Part shown: positions 27,305 through 36,292 of the stretch, in pieces
Layout: every line of letters begins with the position of its first letter
Position numbering within the stretch: the stretch's first letter is position 1
Assembly (NCBI GenBank): GCA_014191195.1
Contig: BJGZ01000001.1
Location: 1-64,000 of the forward strand
From: Chlorobiota bacterium
GTDB taxonomy: Bacteria; Bacteroidota; Ignavibacteria; Kapaibacteriales; UBA961
DNA: 64,000 bases
Reading direction: 5' to 3'
Notes under the pieces: model-generated
The model's database searches: none
What the model saw: only the letters and a program-made list of their open reading frames with translations
Told to the model about the DNA's origin: nothing
Translations under genes and position numbers: made by a program

Positions 27305-28360
27305 TTAATTAATTTTTAATGTTCTTAAACAATTTTCGAAAACAGGTAAATATATAGCTTGTTTTGGTACATACCAATTTAATGTAACTCTATACATTTT
27401 ATCACCTTTAATTGCAAAATAAACACGGCTATTAACATCGCGCATAAAAGAATAATTCATGAAATATGCATCAACCCCACCGATTGAAGTTTTGGAGGCA
27501 GCACTTGCACGATATTTTGATTTATTGTCTTCTACAATTTTAGCTAAATTCTTTTGCTTAGAAGCATCAATAACATCCACTTGAATTGCACAGTCTAATC
27601 TGTCACCTTGATAACTTGATGAGAATAAAGTTCCTTGATTTGGCGTGCGTTTTCCATTGAAATTATCAGGTAATGAAATAGAAAAACCCATACCATTTAC
27701 AACACGAAATGTAGCGGAAGGAGGTGCTGCTTCTACATTCTGAACAATTGTATCGATTTTTTTCTGAATTGGATTAGATGCTAATACAACAGAACTAATG
27801 ATTTTATCAAAATGAGGCTTATAAAAAGCATATGAATCAGTAAATGAACTGAATTCAATTATTGTTGCATAGGTAGTATCTTTAATACCAATATACTTTT
27901 CACCCTCATATAATCCATCGGCCAAATTATAGCGATAATGTAAACGATAACCTGGAAGACCATTAATAGTGATTGGTTTTTTTTCTGTAAATAATGAATC
28001 ACTAATCATATCACTCATATTATCTAATACGATAGTATCTAATGTTCTGCCACGTATAGGCTGCAAAAATACAGCGATTTGTGCAGCTGAATTGTTGATT
28101 TCAGCGGGTGCAGCATATACTTTTTTAAAAGCCTCATTGGCTTCTTTAGAAGGAAAAATCATGAATCTTCTACCAGCCTCTTTTTGGATTAATGTCCAAT
28201 TTGAAGGGTACTGTACTTTAAAATTGGTAATAGTATCTGTATAGGTTTTTAATGTACCAATTGGTTCTGGCGCCTTAGACTTTTCGGAGCAACCTGTTGA
28301 AACTATAATGAGAGCTATTGCTCCAAATGCAAACAAGGCAAAACGATTTAGAAAATTCAT
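27305..28360 (-). CDS. Lipoprotein with two PsbP-like domains
   Basis: 351 residues with a lipoprotein signal peptide ending VSTGC (Cys24). Two similar halves are visible. The first starts FKVQYPSNWTL near 49 and includes GLPGYRLHYRY. The second starts FSISLPDNFNG near 230 and includes GVDAYFMNYSF. Each follows the order strand, F-x-(V/I)-x-(Y/L)-P-x-(N/D)-(W/F), then a late G-x-x-(A/G)-Y hairpin, as in PsbP/DUF1795-type folds. The duplication is my reading. The gene has its own promoter (28414-28444) and terminator, so it is monocistronic. Function is unknown. Confidence 0.78.
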   Translation of the reverse strand: MNFLNRFALFAFGAIALIIVSTGCSEKSKAPEPIGTLKTYTDTITNFKVQYPSNWTLIQKEAGRRFMIFPSKEANEAFKKVYAAPAEINNSAAQIAVFLQPIRGRTLDTIVLDNMSDMISDSLFTEKKPITINGLPGYRLHYRYNLADGLYEGEKYIGIKDTTYATIIEFSSFTDSYAFYKPHFDKIISSVVLASNPIQKKIDTIVQNVEAAPPSATFRVVNGMGFSISLPDNFNGKRTPNQGTLFSSSYQGDRLDCAIQVDVIDASKQKNLAKIVEDNKSKYRASAASKTSIGGVDAYFMNYSFMRDVNSRVYFAIKGDKMYRVTLNWYVPKQAIYLPVFENCLRTLKIN

Positions 28361-28413
28361 AATTATGCTCTCTCCTCAGAGATCTACAGAGATAAATAAT
28401 GTGCTAATCAGTG

Positions 28414-28444
28414 GCAAAGATAGAAAACTCTTTCGACAATTCAA
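28414..28444 (-). promoter_or_regulatory. Bacteroidota-type promoter for the 27305 lipoprotein gene
   Basis: Read on the minus strand: TTG (28444-28442), 19 nt, then TATCTTTGC (28422-28414). This matches the TTG-N19-TANNTTTG housekeeping promoter of Bacteroidota. The predicted transcript starts about 45-50 nt before the ATG at 28360. Confidence 0.7.
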
Positions 28445-28488
28445 TTTCAGTATTTCATTACATATAAATATTAATGCAAAACTCAGCT

Positions 28489-29874
28489 TTATTCTCCCTG
28501 AGCTTTAGAATATAATACTTTAGATCCTTCATTTTGAAGTAATTCTATGTGCATCCATGGATATTCTTCAGGTAGTAAAGCTAATAGCTCAAGTACGTCT
28601 TTTTGGTTTACAGTTGTATCTGCATAAAAACGACAACGAAAACAATCTACCATGAGAATATCAGATACATTTCCAGGAAATACTTTTGTTCCTCTATTAG
28701 AAATCATGCCAATCGAGAATAATCCAATTGTTTCAGCAAATTGTGGTATTCCATTGGTAGATTTTACAAATACATCTACGCCAACGATATTCCAGGGTTC
28801 TTTTTGTTCGGTTAAAGGTTCATGTGGAATAATAATTCGTCTGGCTTGTTCTTGCTTTTCAGAAATATTGCCAGCTGGTATTCTTTCAATAATTCCTTGA
28901 GTAAACTCGGAAGTTGAAGCAGAACCACCTAAGTCTCTAGTTTTTATGTCTTCTGATAATGCAGCATGTAAACCATCTTCAATTCTTTGTGCATAAGAAC
29001 CTAATCCCATATATCTAAGCATTTGTAAGCTTGATAATAAAATTGCTGTTGGATTAGCTAAGCCTTTGCCGGCTATATCAGGTGCTGATCCGTGCACTGC
29101 TTCGAATACTGCAGAATCTTTACCGATATTTCCACCTGGTGCCACCCCTAAACCACCTACAATACCAGCACATAAATCACTAACTATATCACCAAAAAGA
29201 TTTGGTAATAATAGTACATCAAACTGTTCTGGACGTGTAACTAATTGCATGCACAGATTATCAATCAACATATCAACTTGCTGTATATCAGGGTAATCTA
29301 AGCCAACTTCTTTAAATGAATTCAAGAATAAACCATCTGTCATTTTTTGAATATTAGCTTTATGAATACAAGTAATCTTTTTTCTTCCAGTTAATCGTGC
29401 CATTTCAAATGCATATCTAGCAGCATTTCTAGATCCTGAACGAGTAATTAATCGTAAACATTGTGCAACTTCAGGTGTCTGCTGATGTTCTATCCCACCA
29501 TATGTGTCTTCTAAATTTTCACGAACAATAACTAAATCTACATTGTCAAATCTGGTTTTAATTCCAGGCAATGATTTAGAAGGTCTTACATTCGCAAATA
29601 AATCTAATTTTTTTCTTATCGTAACATTTATACTTTTATGTCCATCACCAATAGGAGTTGTGGTTGGTGCTTTTAAGGCAATTTTATTCCTTGATATAGA
29701 ATCAAGTGTTTCTTGTGGAATACCATTTCCATAAGCATCAATGCAATATAAACCTGCTTCTGCTTCTTCCCATTCAATTGGAACCCCAGCTTCCAAAAAA
29801 ATTAATTGTACAGCTTCGGAAATTTCTGGTCCAATGCCATCGCCTTTTATGAGCGTAACTTTTTGTTTGTCCAT
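28489..29874 (-). CDS. icd: Isocitrate dehydrogenase (NAD(P)-dependent, extended C-terminus)
   Basis: 461 residues of the isocitrate/isopropylmalate dehydrogenase superfamily. Signatures are KGDGIGPEI, the substrate loop NVTIRKKLDLFANVRPSKS, VIVRENLEDTYGG, LLLPNLFGDIVSDL and FEAVHGSAPDIAGKG. It is about 100 residues longer than the isopropylmalate dehydrogenase core. The extra C-terminal domain with VGVDVFVKS resembles the long isocitrate dehydrogenases of Thermus and Rickettsia type. It oxidatively decarboxylates isocitrate to 2-oxoglutarate in the TCA cycle. Coenzyme choice is not assigned. It follows the FtsL-like gene by 31 nt. Confidence 0.9.
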   Translation of the reverse strand: MDKQKVTLIKGDGIGPEISEAVQLIFLEAGVPIEWEEAEAGLYCIDAYGNGIPQETLDSISRNKIALKAPTTTPIGDGHKSINVTIRKKLDLFANVRPSKSLPGIKTRFDNVDLVIVRENLEDTYGGIEHQQTPEVAQCLRLITRSGSRNAARYAFEMARLTGRKKITCIHKANIQKMTDGLFLNSFKEVGLDYPDIQQVDMLIDNLCMQLVTRPEQFDVLLLPNLFGDIVSDLCAGIVGGLGVAPGGNIGKDSAVFEAVHGSAPDIAGKGLANPTAILLSSLQMLRYMGLGSYAQRIEDGLHAALSEDIKTRDLGGSASTSEFTQGIIERIPAGNISEKQEQARRIIIPHEPLTEQKEPWNIVGVDVFVKSTNGIPQFAETIGLFSIGMISNRGTKVFPGNVSDILMVDCFRCRFYADTTVNQKDVLELLALLPEEYPWMHIELLQNEGSKVLYSKAQGE

Positions 29875-29905
29875 CGAGATAGTAAATTCCTAGATATGTA
29901 AATAC

Positions 29906-30238
29906 TTATTTATCAACAATTTGAGGAGCTTTTGGATTAGATATCATTCCAAGTTTCTTTTTTGCGATTGATGTTATTCTTGAAGCAGATTGCAATTCAA
30001 ATACTTTTGCTTGAATAGATTGATTTATAATCATTAATGAATCTCTTTTTTTCTCTAAAACACGAATTTCTCCAAGAACAGCATTGATTTTCATTACACT
30101 ATTTACATAAATAGCTGTTCCTAGGGCACTTAATAGAATCAATCCCATTAAAGACCATCTATTCAAAAATTTTCTGGTATGAATCATTTCTGATGATTTT
30201 TTTTGTTCGCTTATTGTATTGATTTGATTTCTAGCCAT
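29906..30238 (-). CDS. ftsL: FtsL-like cell-division membrane protein
   Basis: 110 residues: a short cytoplasmic basic tail, one transmembrane helix (about 29-47), then a periplasmic coiled-coil (about 50-85). The end, RITSIAKKKLGMISNPKAP, is typical of FtsL/DivIC-like proteins. FtsL would join FtsB and FtsQ in the divisome. DivIC/FtsB share the architecture, so FtsL is the most likely but not the only reading. It sits 16 nt after ddl, consistent with a remnant of a division and cell-wall cluster. Confidence 0.72.
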   Translation of the reverse strand: MARNQINTISEQKKSSEMIHTRKFLNRWSLMGLILLSALGTAIYVNSVMKINAVLGEIRVLEKKRDSLMIINQSIQAKVFELQSASRITSIAKKKLGMISNPKAPQIVDK

Positions 30239-30254
30239 CTTGAGTATACATCAT

Positions 30255-31268
30255 TTATGATAGTTCAATAATCATTTCGCATAACCTATTAAAATCAATA
30301 CCTGCTTCTTTTGCTGCCATTGGAACTAAGCTTGTAGAGCTAAAACCAGGTATTGTATTTACTTCTAAACAATAAGGAACATTGTCTTCATTTAATCTAA
30401 AATCTACTCTACTATAAGCAGTACATCCTAATGCATGATGAGCAGAAATAGCAAGGTTTTGAACAAAGCTTGAAATGTCTTCTGATAAATCTGCTGGACA
30501 ATAATATTCAGTAAATCCTTTGGTATATTTTCTTTTATAATCATAAAAACCACCCTCGGGCTCAATTTCTATAATTGGAAGTGCTTCATCACCTAATACG
30601 GCAACAGTTAATTCACGGCCTTCGATAAATTCTTCAATAAGAACAATATCAGAATATTCACCCGCAAGTTGTAATGCATTGTAAATGGTTTCGGATATTG
30701 GATTATGAAGTATAGACATACCAAGGGTAGAACCTTGATCATTTGGTTTAATAACTATACTACCAGGAATTTCTTCTAAAATATCTTGTATTGTTGCAGG
30801 ATTATCTAAATGTCCTTTGCTTTTTACTGCAGCTATCCATATAGGAGTTTGAATGCCAACTGCAGAAAACATCACTTTAGAAGCTAATTTATTCATTGCC
30901 AATGCGCTAGACATTACTTTGCTGCCTGTATATGGAATTCCTTTGGCTTCTAATAATGCCTGAAAAATTCCATCTTCTCCATTTGTTCCATGAATTAATA
31001 AAAAGGCTTTATCTATACCATCAAATGCAGATGATTGCACGCAATCTAATAAACGTTGTTTAGGCAATTGTAAAATATCAGAACTTGGTAATTCAGAGGG
31101 ATTTACAAGTATTTGATCTTTTGTACGAATAGAATCAGAACCAAATGCTGGGTCGATAATTCTTACTGTATGTCCATTGTGCTCTAATGCATTCGCTGTT
31201 GCTAATCCACCAACTAATGATACATTTCGTTCTGGAGAAATTCCACCACATACAACCGCTATATTCAT
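30255..31268 (-). CDS. ddl: D-alanine--D-alanine ligase
   Basis: 337 residues of the ATP-grasp fold. It makes the D-Ala-D-Ala dipeptide that MurF (37778) attaches to the peptidoglycan precursor. Visible are the N-terminal GGISPERNVSL motif, HGTNGEDGIFQALLE, the PNDQGSTLG glycine loop, EEFIEGRELTVAVL, YSRVDFRL and the metal-binding EVNTIPGFSSTSL near the C-terminus. A 71-residue membrane protein gene lies 31 nt upstream and the FtsL-like gene 16 nt downstream. Confidence 0.95.
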   Translation of the reverse strand: MNIAVVCGGISPERNVSLVGGLATANALEHNGHTVRIIDPAFGSDSIRTKDQILVNPSELPSSDILQLPKQRLLDCVQSSAFDGIDKAFLLIHGTNGEDGIFQALLEAKGIPYTGSKVMSSALAMNKLASKVMFSAVGIQTPIWIAAVKSKGHLDNPATIQDILEEIPGSIVIKPNDQGSTLGMSILHNPISETIYNALQLAGEYSDIVLIEEFIEGRELTVAVLGDEALPIIEIEPEGGFYDYKRKYTKGFTEYYCPADLSEDISSFVQNLAISAHHALGCTAYSRVDFRLNEDNVPYCLEVNTIPGFSSTSLVPMAAKEAGIDFNRLCEMIIELS

Positions 31269-31299
31269 ATGTATTTATCCGTAATTCTGTTAAAGACAG

Positions 31300-31515
31300 T
31301 TATTTGGAATCAGTAGGAAAAAGAGAAGAAAGAATTCTCTTTTTTAGAAAAAAAAGTCCAATGAATGCTATAGCCATACATGCAGAAGCAATCAGAAATA
31401 AAGATTCTTGGGATACAAACCAACCACCCAAAAAGGCTAAAGCAGCAATGCCATTGGCTATTTGCAATGTTAGTATTGCTTTGCGAATCTTCCCCTTAAG
31501 AGGATCTTGTGTCAT
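31300..31515 (-). CDS. Small two-helix membrane protein
   Basis: 71 residues with two hydrophobic helices (about 15-33 and 38-57) and a basic KKR stretch after the second. It is reminiscent in size and topology of AtpZ/AtpI-type proteins, but no diagnostic residue is visible, so the function is unknown. It is the first gene before ddl and has a TAATTTTGC -7 element 44 nt upstream. Confidence 0.6.
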   Translation of the reverse strand: MTQDPLKGKIRKAILTLQIANGIAALAFLGGWFVSQESLFLIASACMAIAFIGLFFLKKRILSSLFPTDSK

Positions 31516-31558
31516 GGATATTCTTTAAAAAAAGGTTTGAAGAGTGAAAGTTGTCAGT

Positions 31559-31567
31559 GCAAAATTA
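31559..31567 (-). promoter_or_regulatory. -7 element upstream of the small membrane protein/ddl unit
   Basis: On the minus strand this reads TAATTTTGC, a full TANNTTTGC match, 44 nt before the ATG at 31515. A -33 TTG/TTTG at the expected distance is not visible. It would drive the small membrane gene, ddl, ftsL-like and icd unit. Confidence 0.5.
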
Positions 31568-31696
31568 CCAAAAAAATGATAAAAGCAGGATTTATCATTT
31601 ATGAAATACTTGTATTCTACTTACATTAATGCATCTTTATCAAATCATATATCTAATCAGATTTACTATAGATTAAGCATAAAGAGGTTTAACACT

Positions 31697-31705
31697 TATA
31701 TTTGC
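31697..31705 (+). promoter_or_regulatory. -7 element upstream of pheT
   Basis: TATATTTGC is a full TANNTTTGC match, 58 nt before the chosen pheT ATG. The -33 element is not convincing. Together with 31559-31567 it makes this a divergent intergenic region of about 250 nt; the rest shows nothing recognisable. Confidence 0.45.
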
Positions 31706-31763
31706 ACTTGTAATTTTCATGATTTGATTGTTTCTCTCTTTTTTGATTAATTCTTATTTACTC

Positions 31764-34211
31764 ATGATTGTATCTCAAAATTGGCTTAAAGAGTGCTTTA
31801 ATTTTAAGCAAAACCCTCAAGAATTATCAGATGGACTTATGATGCTGGGCATCGAAATTGAGTCTATACTTGATAATGCTAGTACATATCATGGTTTTTA
31901 TACTGGGAAAGTTCTGCTATGTGAACCGCATCCTAATGCTGATTCATTATCTGTGTGTACTGTGTTTACTGGAGATGCTGAATCTATTATTATTTGTGGA
32001 GCACCTAATATTGCTGCTGGACAGCATGTAATTATTGCTAAACAGGGTGCTATTGTTCCGCAAGGTGGCTTTGCAATTGCTAAAAGAAAAATCCGTGGCA
32101 TAGAATCTAATGGTATGATTTGTAGTAAATATGAACTTAATCTTGGGGAAGATGATGGTGGTATTTGGGTATTACCACAGGAGTCACCAATTGGTATTTC
32201 ATTAGCAGAATATCTTGGTGCTAATGATATTATTTTTGAAATAGGAATAACACCAAATCGAGCTGACTGTTTAAGTCATATTGGCCTTTCAAGAGAAATT
32301 GCTTGTCTTAATAATCAATTGAATGATTTTACAATTCCTGCAGAACAATTAGCTTTAGAAAACTACAATAAGAGAATAGCAAGTACTGATATTCCTTCTA
32401 TTTCTATTGTTTCAGAAGATATATGTAATCGCTATATGGGAATTCTTATTAAAGGGATTACTGTAGGTGATTCGCCTGATTGGTTGAAAAAACGATTGGA
32501 ATCTATTGGTTTAAGACCCAAAAATTCAATTGTCGATATCACTAATTATGTTCTTATGGAAACCGGACAACCTTTGCATGCTTTTGATGCAGATTGTGTT
32601 TCTGGTAATTCTATCATTGTACAAACCGCAGAATCAGGAAGTTCTTTTATTACTTTAGATGGTAAAGAAAGAGTTTTAGATAATTCCATGCTTATGATTT
32701 GTGATGCTGAAAAGCCAATAGCTATAGCTGGGGTAATGGGTGGGCAGAATAGCGAAATATCACAATCAACCGTAAATATTTTTATTGAATCAGCATATTT
32801 TAAGCCTTCTTCAATTAGAAAAACAGCTAAAATCTTAGGGATTTCTAGTGATGCTGCTTATAGATTTGAACGTGGTGTAGATATCAATATGTTGCCTCAT
32901 GCTGCGCTTAGGGCTGCGCAGATGATATTAGATATAGCTGGAGGATCTATGTATGGAGACATGCAAGATATCTATCCAATTACACATATATCAAAGATTA
33001 TACATCTACGATTACAAAAAGCTATTTCTATTATAGGTATTCCTTTAACTATAAATGATATCATTATTTGTATGCACTCTATAGGCTGCAAGATAATGAA
33101 TAATAATTCTGAAGAAGTTGTGGTAGAATGTCCTTCTTGGAGAATTGATTTATCTCAAGAAATAGACTTAATAGAGGAAATTGCCAGAATAAGAAATTAC
33201 GATAGTATTCCTTCACAAACTGAAGTTCATTTTCCTGCTGAACGATCTATTCAAAGCGCATTAAGTCAGCCTGCTTTGCGAAATATTATACGTAAACACT
33301 TGGTATATAATGGTTTTAGTGAGATTGTTACATATAGTTTTCTAGATAAAAAATCTGCTTCTTTGTTTACCGATAATCCCATATTATTAGCAAATCCATT
33401 GGGTGAAGAATTTTCAGTGATGCGTCCATCGATTGTGCCGGCGCATATAAAAGTTATTTCTCACAATATTCGTAATGGAAAAAAGACATTAGCACTTTTT
33501 GATATTGGTAAAATATTTAATAGAAAATCAGAAAAAAAATCTGGTATTGCTTCATTGGAAGGATATGATGAAACAGAGCAATTAATGATTTCATTAACAG
33601 GTATATCTGGCAAAGAACATTGGTCTGAACAATCAAAATCATATGATTTTTATGATATAAAAGGAATTGTAGAACATCTATGTGATTCTTTATTATTAGA
33701 TGGTATTACGATTAAAACCGATATACCTTTAACTCTTCCGAAAGTAATCCTTAGTAAGAATATCGTATCAATTTATGCAGGAAAAAAATATATAGGCTGT
33801 GCAGGACAATTAGAGCCTCAATATATTCGTTCATTTGATTGTGATATTCCTGTATATGCAGCAATTATAGAGCTTTCTACACTATATCAGTTAAAACAGA
33901 AAAAGCAATTTTTCAAACAGATACATACATTTCCATCTGTTAATAGAGACATTGCTTTTGTTGCTGATATGCATATTCCAGCAGAGAAAATCATAGAGAT
34001 TGCGCATTCAACGGGAATCCCATTCTTAAAGGATATTCAAGTTTTTGATGTGTTTATTGGAAAATCATTAGGTGATCAAAAAAAATCTATTGGTCTAAGT
34101 TTTATATTCCAAGCATCTGATAGAACATTAATTGATCAAGAAATTCAGGAAGCAATCAATAAGATTGTTATGAAAGTTGAACAGCAATTAGATTGCAAGG
34201 TAAGAAGTTAA
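31764..34211 (+). CDS. pheT: Phenylalanyl-tRNA synthetase beta subunit
   Basis: 815 residues from the ATG at 31764, where MIVSQNWLKECF matches the family start. An upstream in-frame ATG at 31728 would add 12 hydrophobic residues that do not fit. Domain order is an N-terminal tRNA-binding OB fold (about 40-150), B3/B4 editing domain (about 215-385), B5 domains (about 400-470), core domain (about 480-690) and the C-terminal FDX-ACB anticodon-binding domain (about 720-815, starting FPSVNRDIAFV). It charges tRNA-Phe together with PheS, which is not in this window. Confidence 0.96.
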   Translation: MIVSQNWLKECFNFKQNPQELSDGLMMLGIEIESILDNASTYHGFYTGKVLLCEPHPNADSLSVCTVFTGDAESIIICGAPNIAAGQHVIIAKQGAIVPQGGFAIAKRKIRGIESNGMICSKYELNLGEDDGGIWVLPQESPIGISLAEYLGANDIIFEIGITPNRADCLSHIGLSREIACLNNQLNDFTIPAEQLALENYNKRIASTDIPSISIVSEDICNRYMGILIKGITVGDSPDWLKKRLESIGLRPKNSIVDITNYVLMETGQPLHAFDADCVSGNSIIVQTAESGSSFITLDGKERVLDNSMLMICDAEKPIAIAGVMGGQNSEISQSTVNIFIESAYFKPSSIRKTAKILGISSDAAYRFERGVDINMLPHAALRAAQMILDIAGGSMYGDMQDIYPITHISKIIHLRLQKAISIIGIPLTINDIIICMHSIGCKIMNNNSEEVVVECPSWRIDLSQEIDLIEEIARIRNYDSIPSQTEVHFPAERSIQSALSQPALRNIIRKHLVYNGFSEIVTYSFLDKKSASLFTDNPILLANPLGEEFSVMRPSIVPAHIKVISHNIRNGKKTLALFDIGKIFNRKSEKKSGIASLEGYDETEQLMISLTGISGKEHWSEQSKSYDFYDIKGIVEHLCDSLLLDGITIKTDIPLTLPKVILSKNIVSIYAGKKYIGCAGQLEPQYIRSFDCDIPVYAAIIELSTLYQLKQKKQFFKQIHTFPSVNRDIAFVADMHIPAEKIIEIAHSTGIPFLKDIQVFDVFIGKSLGDQKKSIGLSFIFQASDRTLIDQEIQEAINKIVMKVEQQLDCKVRS

Positions 34212-34225
34212 ATTCTGGATAAAAG

Positions 34226-34837
34226 ATGAATATAGAAGAAATAATACTATCGATAGAACAACAAATATCTCAATCTGATAAGAACACTATCATTGAATTC
34301 AATGAAGAAACACTTTCTTATTTGAATCAAGAAAATGCAATTCAATTAATAAGAACATTTGGTTCATCATTATTGATCAAATTGCCACCTAAAGAGATTG
34401 CTTTTTTTGAATGGCTGAAAGCAGAACATGGAGATATTTGGGTAGATTTATGGGAAACCCAAGATTCTGAAATGAAATATATAGTTAGTTTAAGTTTTCT
34501 ACCCTTATTACTAGATCCAGTTCGTGGATTTCCTATTTGTGATTTGAGAAGTAATAATAATTATTATTTTACGCCTGCTCATCTAATAGGGAATGAAATT
34601 ACATTTTTTGTAGAAGCTGTAAAAGAAAGATTCTTACAAAAAGAGAGTTTGACGATTGCCCAATTATTAGCCTTAGAGATAAGTATGGCCCCCATAGATA
34701 TATGGAGATTTTCTTATCATCATGGTTTAGATATTATAGCTGTAAAAAAGGCAGTTGAGCAGTTAAAGGAAGACAGTATGTTGATGCATTGCATGTCCCA
34801 TGAAGAATTAGCAGAATATGTAGAGTTTCTTTACTGA
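34226..34837 (+). CDS. Hypothetical protein
   Basis: 203 residues, no signal peptide and no clear transmembrane segment, rather acidic. I do not recognise a family. It holds a proline-rich central loop (FLPLLLDPVRGFPICDL) and a helical C-terminal third that could be a winged-helix or coiled-coil segment. It starts 14 nt after pheT and ends 26 nt before an OmpR-type regulator gene, so all three may share a transcript. Confidence 0.65.
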   Translation: MNIEEIILSIEQQISQSDKNTIIEFNEETLSYLNQENAIQLIRTFGSSLLIKLPPKEIAFFEWLKAEHGDIWVDLWETQDSEMKYIVSLSFLPLLLDPVRGFPICDLRSNNNYYFTPAHLIGNEITFFVEAVKERFLQKESLTIAQLLALEISMAPIDIWRFSYHHGLDIIAVKKAVEQLKEDSMLMHCMSHEELAEYVEFLY

Positions 34838-34863
34838 TTTATACATCATAAAACAGTTTTATC

Positions 34864-35577
34864 ATGAAAATTCTGGTTATTGAAGATGAAAAAAAGATGG
34901 CGCTTTTTATCAAAAGAGGTTTAGAGGAAGAGCGCTATATAGTTGAAACAGCCTTTGATGGCCAAACAGGATTAGAAATAGCATTGCATAATCAATTTGA
35001 TGCAATAGTATTAGATGTAATGCTACCTAAAAGAGATGGGTTTGCAGTCCTAAGTGCATTAAGAGGCGCAGGAAATGCAACCCCTGTATTGATGCTTACT
35101 GCTAGAGGAAACACAGATGATAGAGTTTCAGGCTTAGATTTAGGTGCCGATGATTATATGGCAAAACCATTTCATTTTGAAGAATTAGCTGCTAGATTAA
35201 GGTCTATCATGCGAAGGTCTAGTCCAGAAAAATCTACAAAAATGCAATGCATGGATTTAATTTTAGATACAGTAGCTCATGTGGCTAATAGATGGGGAAA
35301 AGAAATTGAATTGACTACTAAAGAATATGCTTTACTAGAATACTTAATGCGTAATAAAAATAGAATTATTAGCCGTAGCATGATTACTCAGCATGTATGG
35401 AAGCATAATTTTGACCCCGAATCAAATATTATAGATGTGTATATTAAAAGAGTACGATCAAAAATCGAGAGGCCAGGCTCTCCTAGAATACTTCAAAGCA
35501 TTCGTGGTGTTGGTTATAGAATGAAAGAAGTTATTAGCCCCGATGAAGATATTATAGATGATGATGATGATATATAA
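34864..35577 (+). CDS. OmpR/PhoB-family response regulator with acidic tail
   Basis: 237 residues. The receiver domain has the acidic pocket IEDEKK, phosphoacceptor Asp51 in VLDVMLPKRDGF, Thr/Ala in MLTARG and Lys in AKPFHFEEL. A C-terminal winged helix (about 130-225) ends in IRGVGYRM. After it comes a tail of Asp and Glu encoded by a GAT repeat (35558-35572). No kinase gene is adjacent. The stop codon lies beside a hairpin shared with the convergent sod gene. Confidence 0.92.
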   Translation: MKILVIEDEKKMALFIKRGLEEERYIVETAFDGQTGLEIALHNQFDAIVLDVMLPKRDGFAVLSALRGAGNATPVLMLTARGNTDDRVSGLDLGADDYMAKPFHFEELAARLRSIMRRSSPEKSTKMQCMDLILDTVAHVANRWGKEIELTTKEYALLEYLMRNKNRIISRSMITQHVWKHNFDPESNIIDVYIKRVRSKIERPGSPRILQSIRGVGYRMKEVISPDEDIIDDDDDI

Positions 35578-35618
35578 AAATGGGTAGAAAACTTGCTTAA
35601 AGCAATATTTCTACCCAT
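35571..35618 (-). terminator. Intrinsic terminator of the sod gene, between two convergent genes
   Basis: A long hairpin pairs ATGGGTAGAAA (35580-35590) with TTTCTACCCAT (35608-35618), with an inner pairing of TTGCT and AGCAA. On the minus strand it is followed by TTTTTATATA, so it terminates the superoxide dismutase unit. The plus strand lacks a T run after the stem. Confidence 0.78.
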
Positions 35619-35637
35619 ACAGTATCAGAACAAAAAA

Positions 35638-36264
35638 TTATTTATTATATTTTTTATATCTATCATTTATTCTACCCCAATGTAGACAAGCAATAAAATT
35701 ATCTACATATTTTGCTCTACCTGGGCCATCTTTGTGATAATATGCATGTTCAAAAACATCGCAAGAGATTAAAGGGATTCCGCCCCAAATTGCTCCATAA
35801 TGGTGTTCATCAACTAATACATTTAGAAGTCTACCACTATAAAGTTGGTCTAAAGTTAAAACACCCCACCCTGAAAGCTTAGCAGCAATGCAAGCAGCTT
35901 TAAAATCAGCTTTCCATGCATCAAAAGAACCAAACTCTTTCTCAATTGCAGCTATAATGTCAGGCCCTTTACTGATATCACCATCGCCACCTAAAACTTC
36001 CCAATATACATCATGAAGTACAGTTCCTCCATGATTCCATGTTAAACGACGCTTTAACTCGCCAATTTGACTATAATTTCCATTGGCAGCAGATCTATCA
36101 GCATGTTCTAATTCGCCTTCTATTTTATTCAAAAAGGTAACATAACCTTTGTGATGTGTATTATAATGCCAATCTGTTGTTTCTGGAGAAATTACATTGT
36201 GTAATAATTCTTTAGCTTGCTCATCAGAATAAGGACGAGCATTAAATTTCCATTCAAAAGCCAT
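35638..36264 (-). CDS. Iron/manganese superoxide dismutase
   Basis: 208 residues of the Fe/Mn SOD family, which converts superoxide to oxygen and hydrogen peroxide. Metal ligands are His33 (DWHYNTHH), His84 (TVLHDVYW), and Asp and His in CDVFEHAYYHKDGPGR. The residues after the last ligand (HKDGPGR) differ from the usual YxxDYxNxR, and the second-ligand region reads WNHGGTVLHDVYW rather than WNHxFYW, so it is a divergent branch. Iron or manganese use cannot be assigned. No signal peptide. It lies 28 nt downstream of the HesB gene on the same strand. Confidence 0.92.
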   Translation of the reverse strand: MAFEWKFNARPYSDEQAKELLHNVISPETTDWHYNTHHKGYVTFLNKIEGELEHADRSAANGNYSQIGELKRRLTWNHGGTVLHDVYWEVLGGDGDISKGPDIIAAIEKEFGSFDAWKADFKAACIAAKLSGWGVLTLDQLYSGRLLNVLVDEHHYGAIWGGIPLISCDVFEHAYYHKDGPGRAKYVDNFIACLHWGRINDRYKKYNK

Positions 36265-36292
36265 AGTATATTCTCAATATATTAAACAAATA

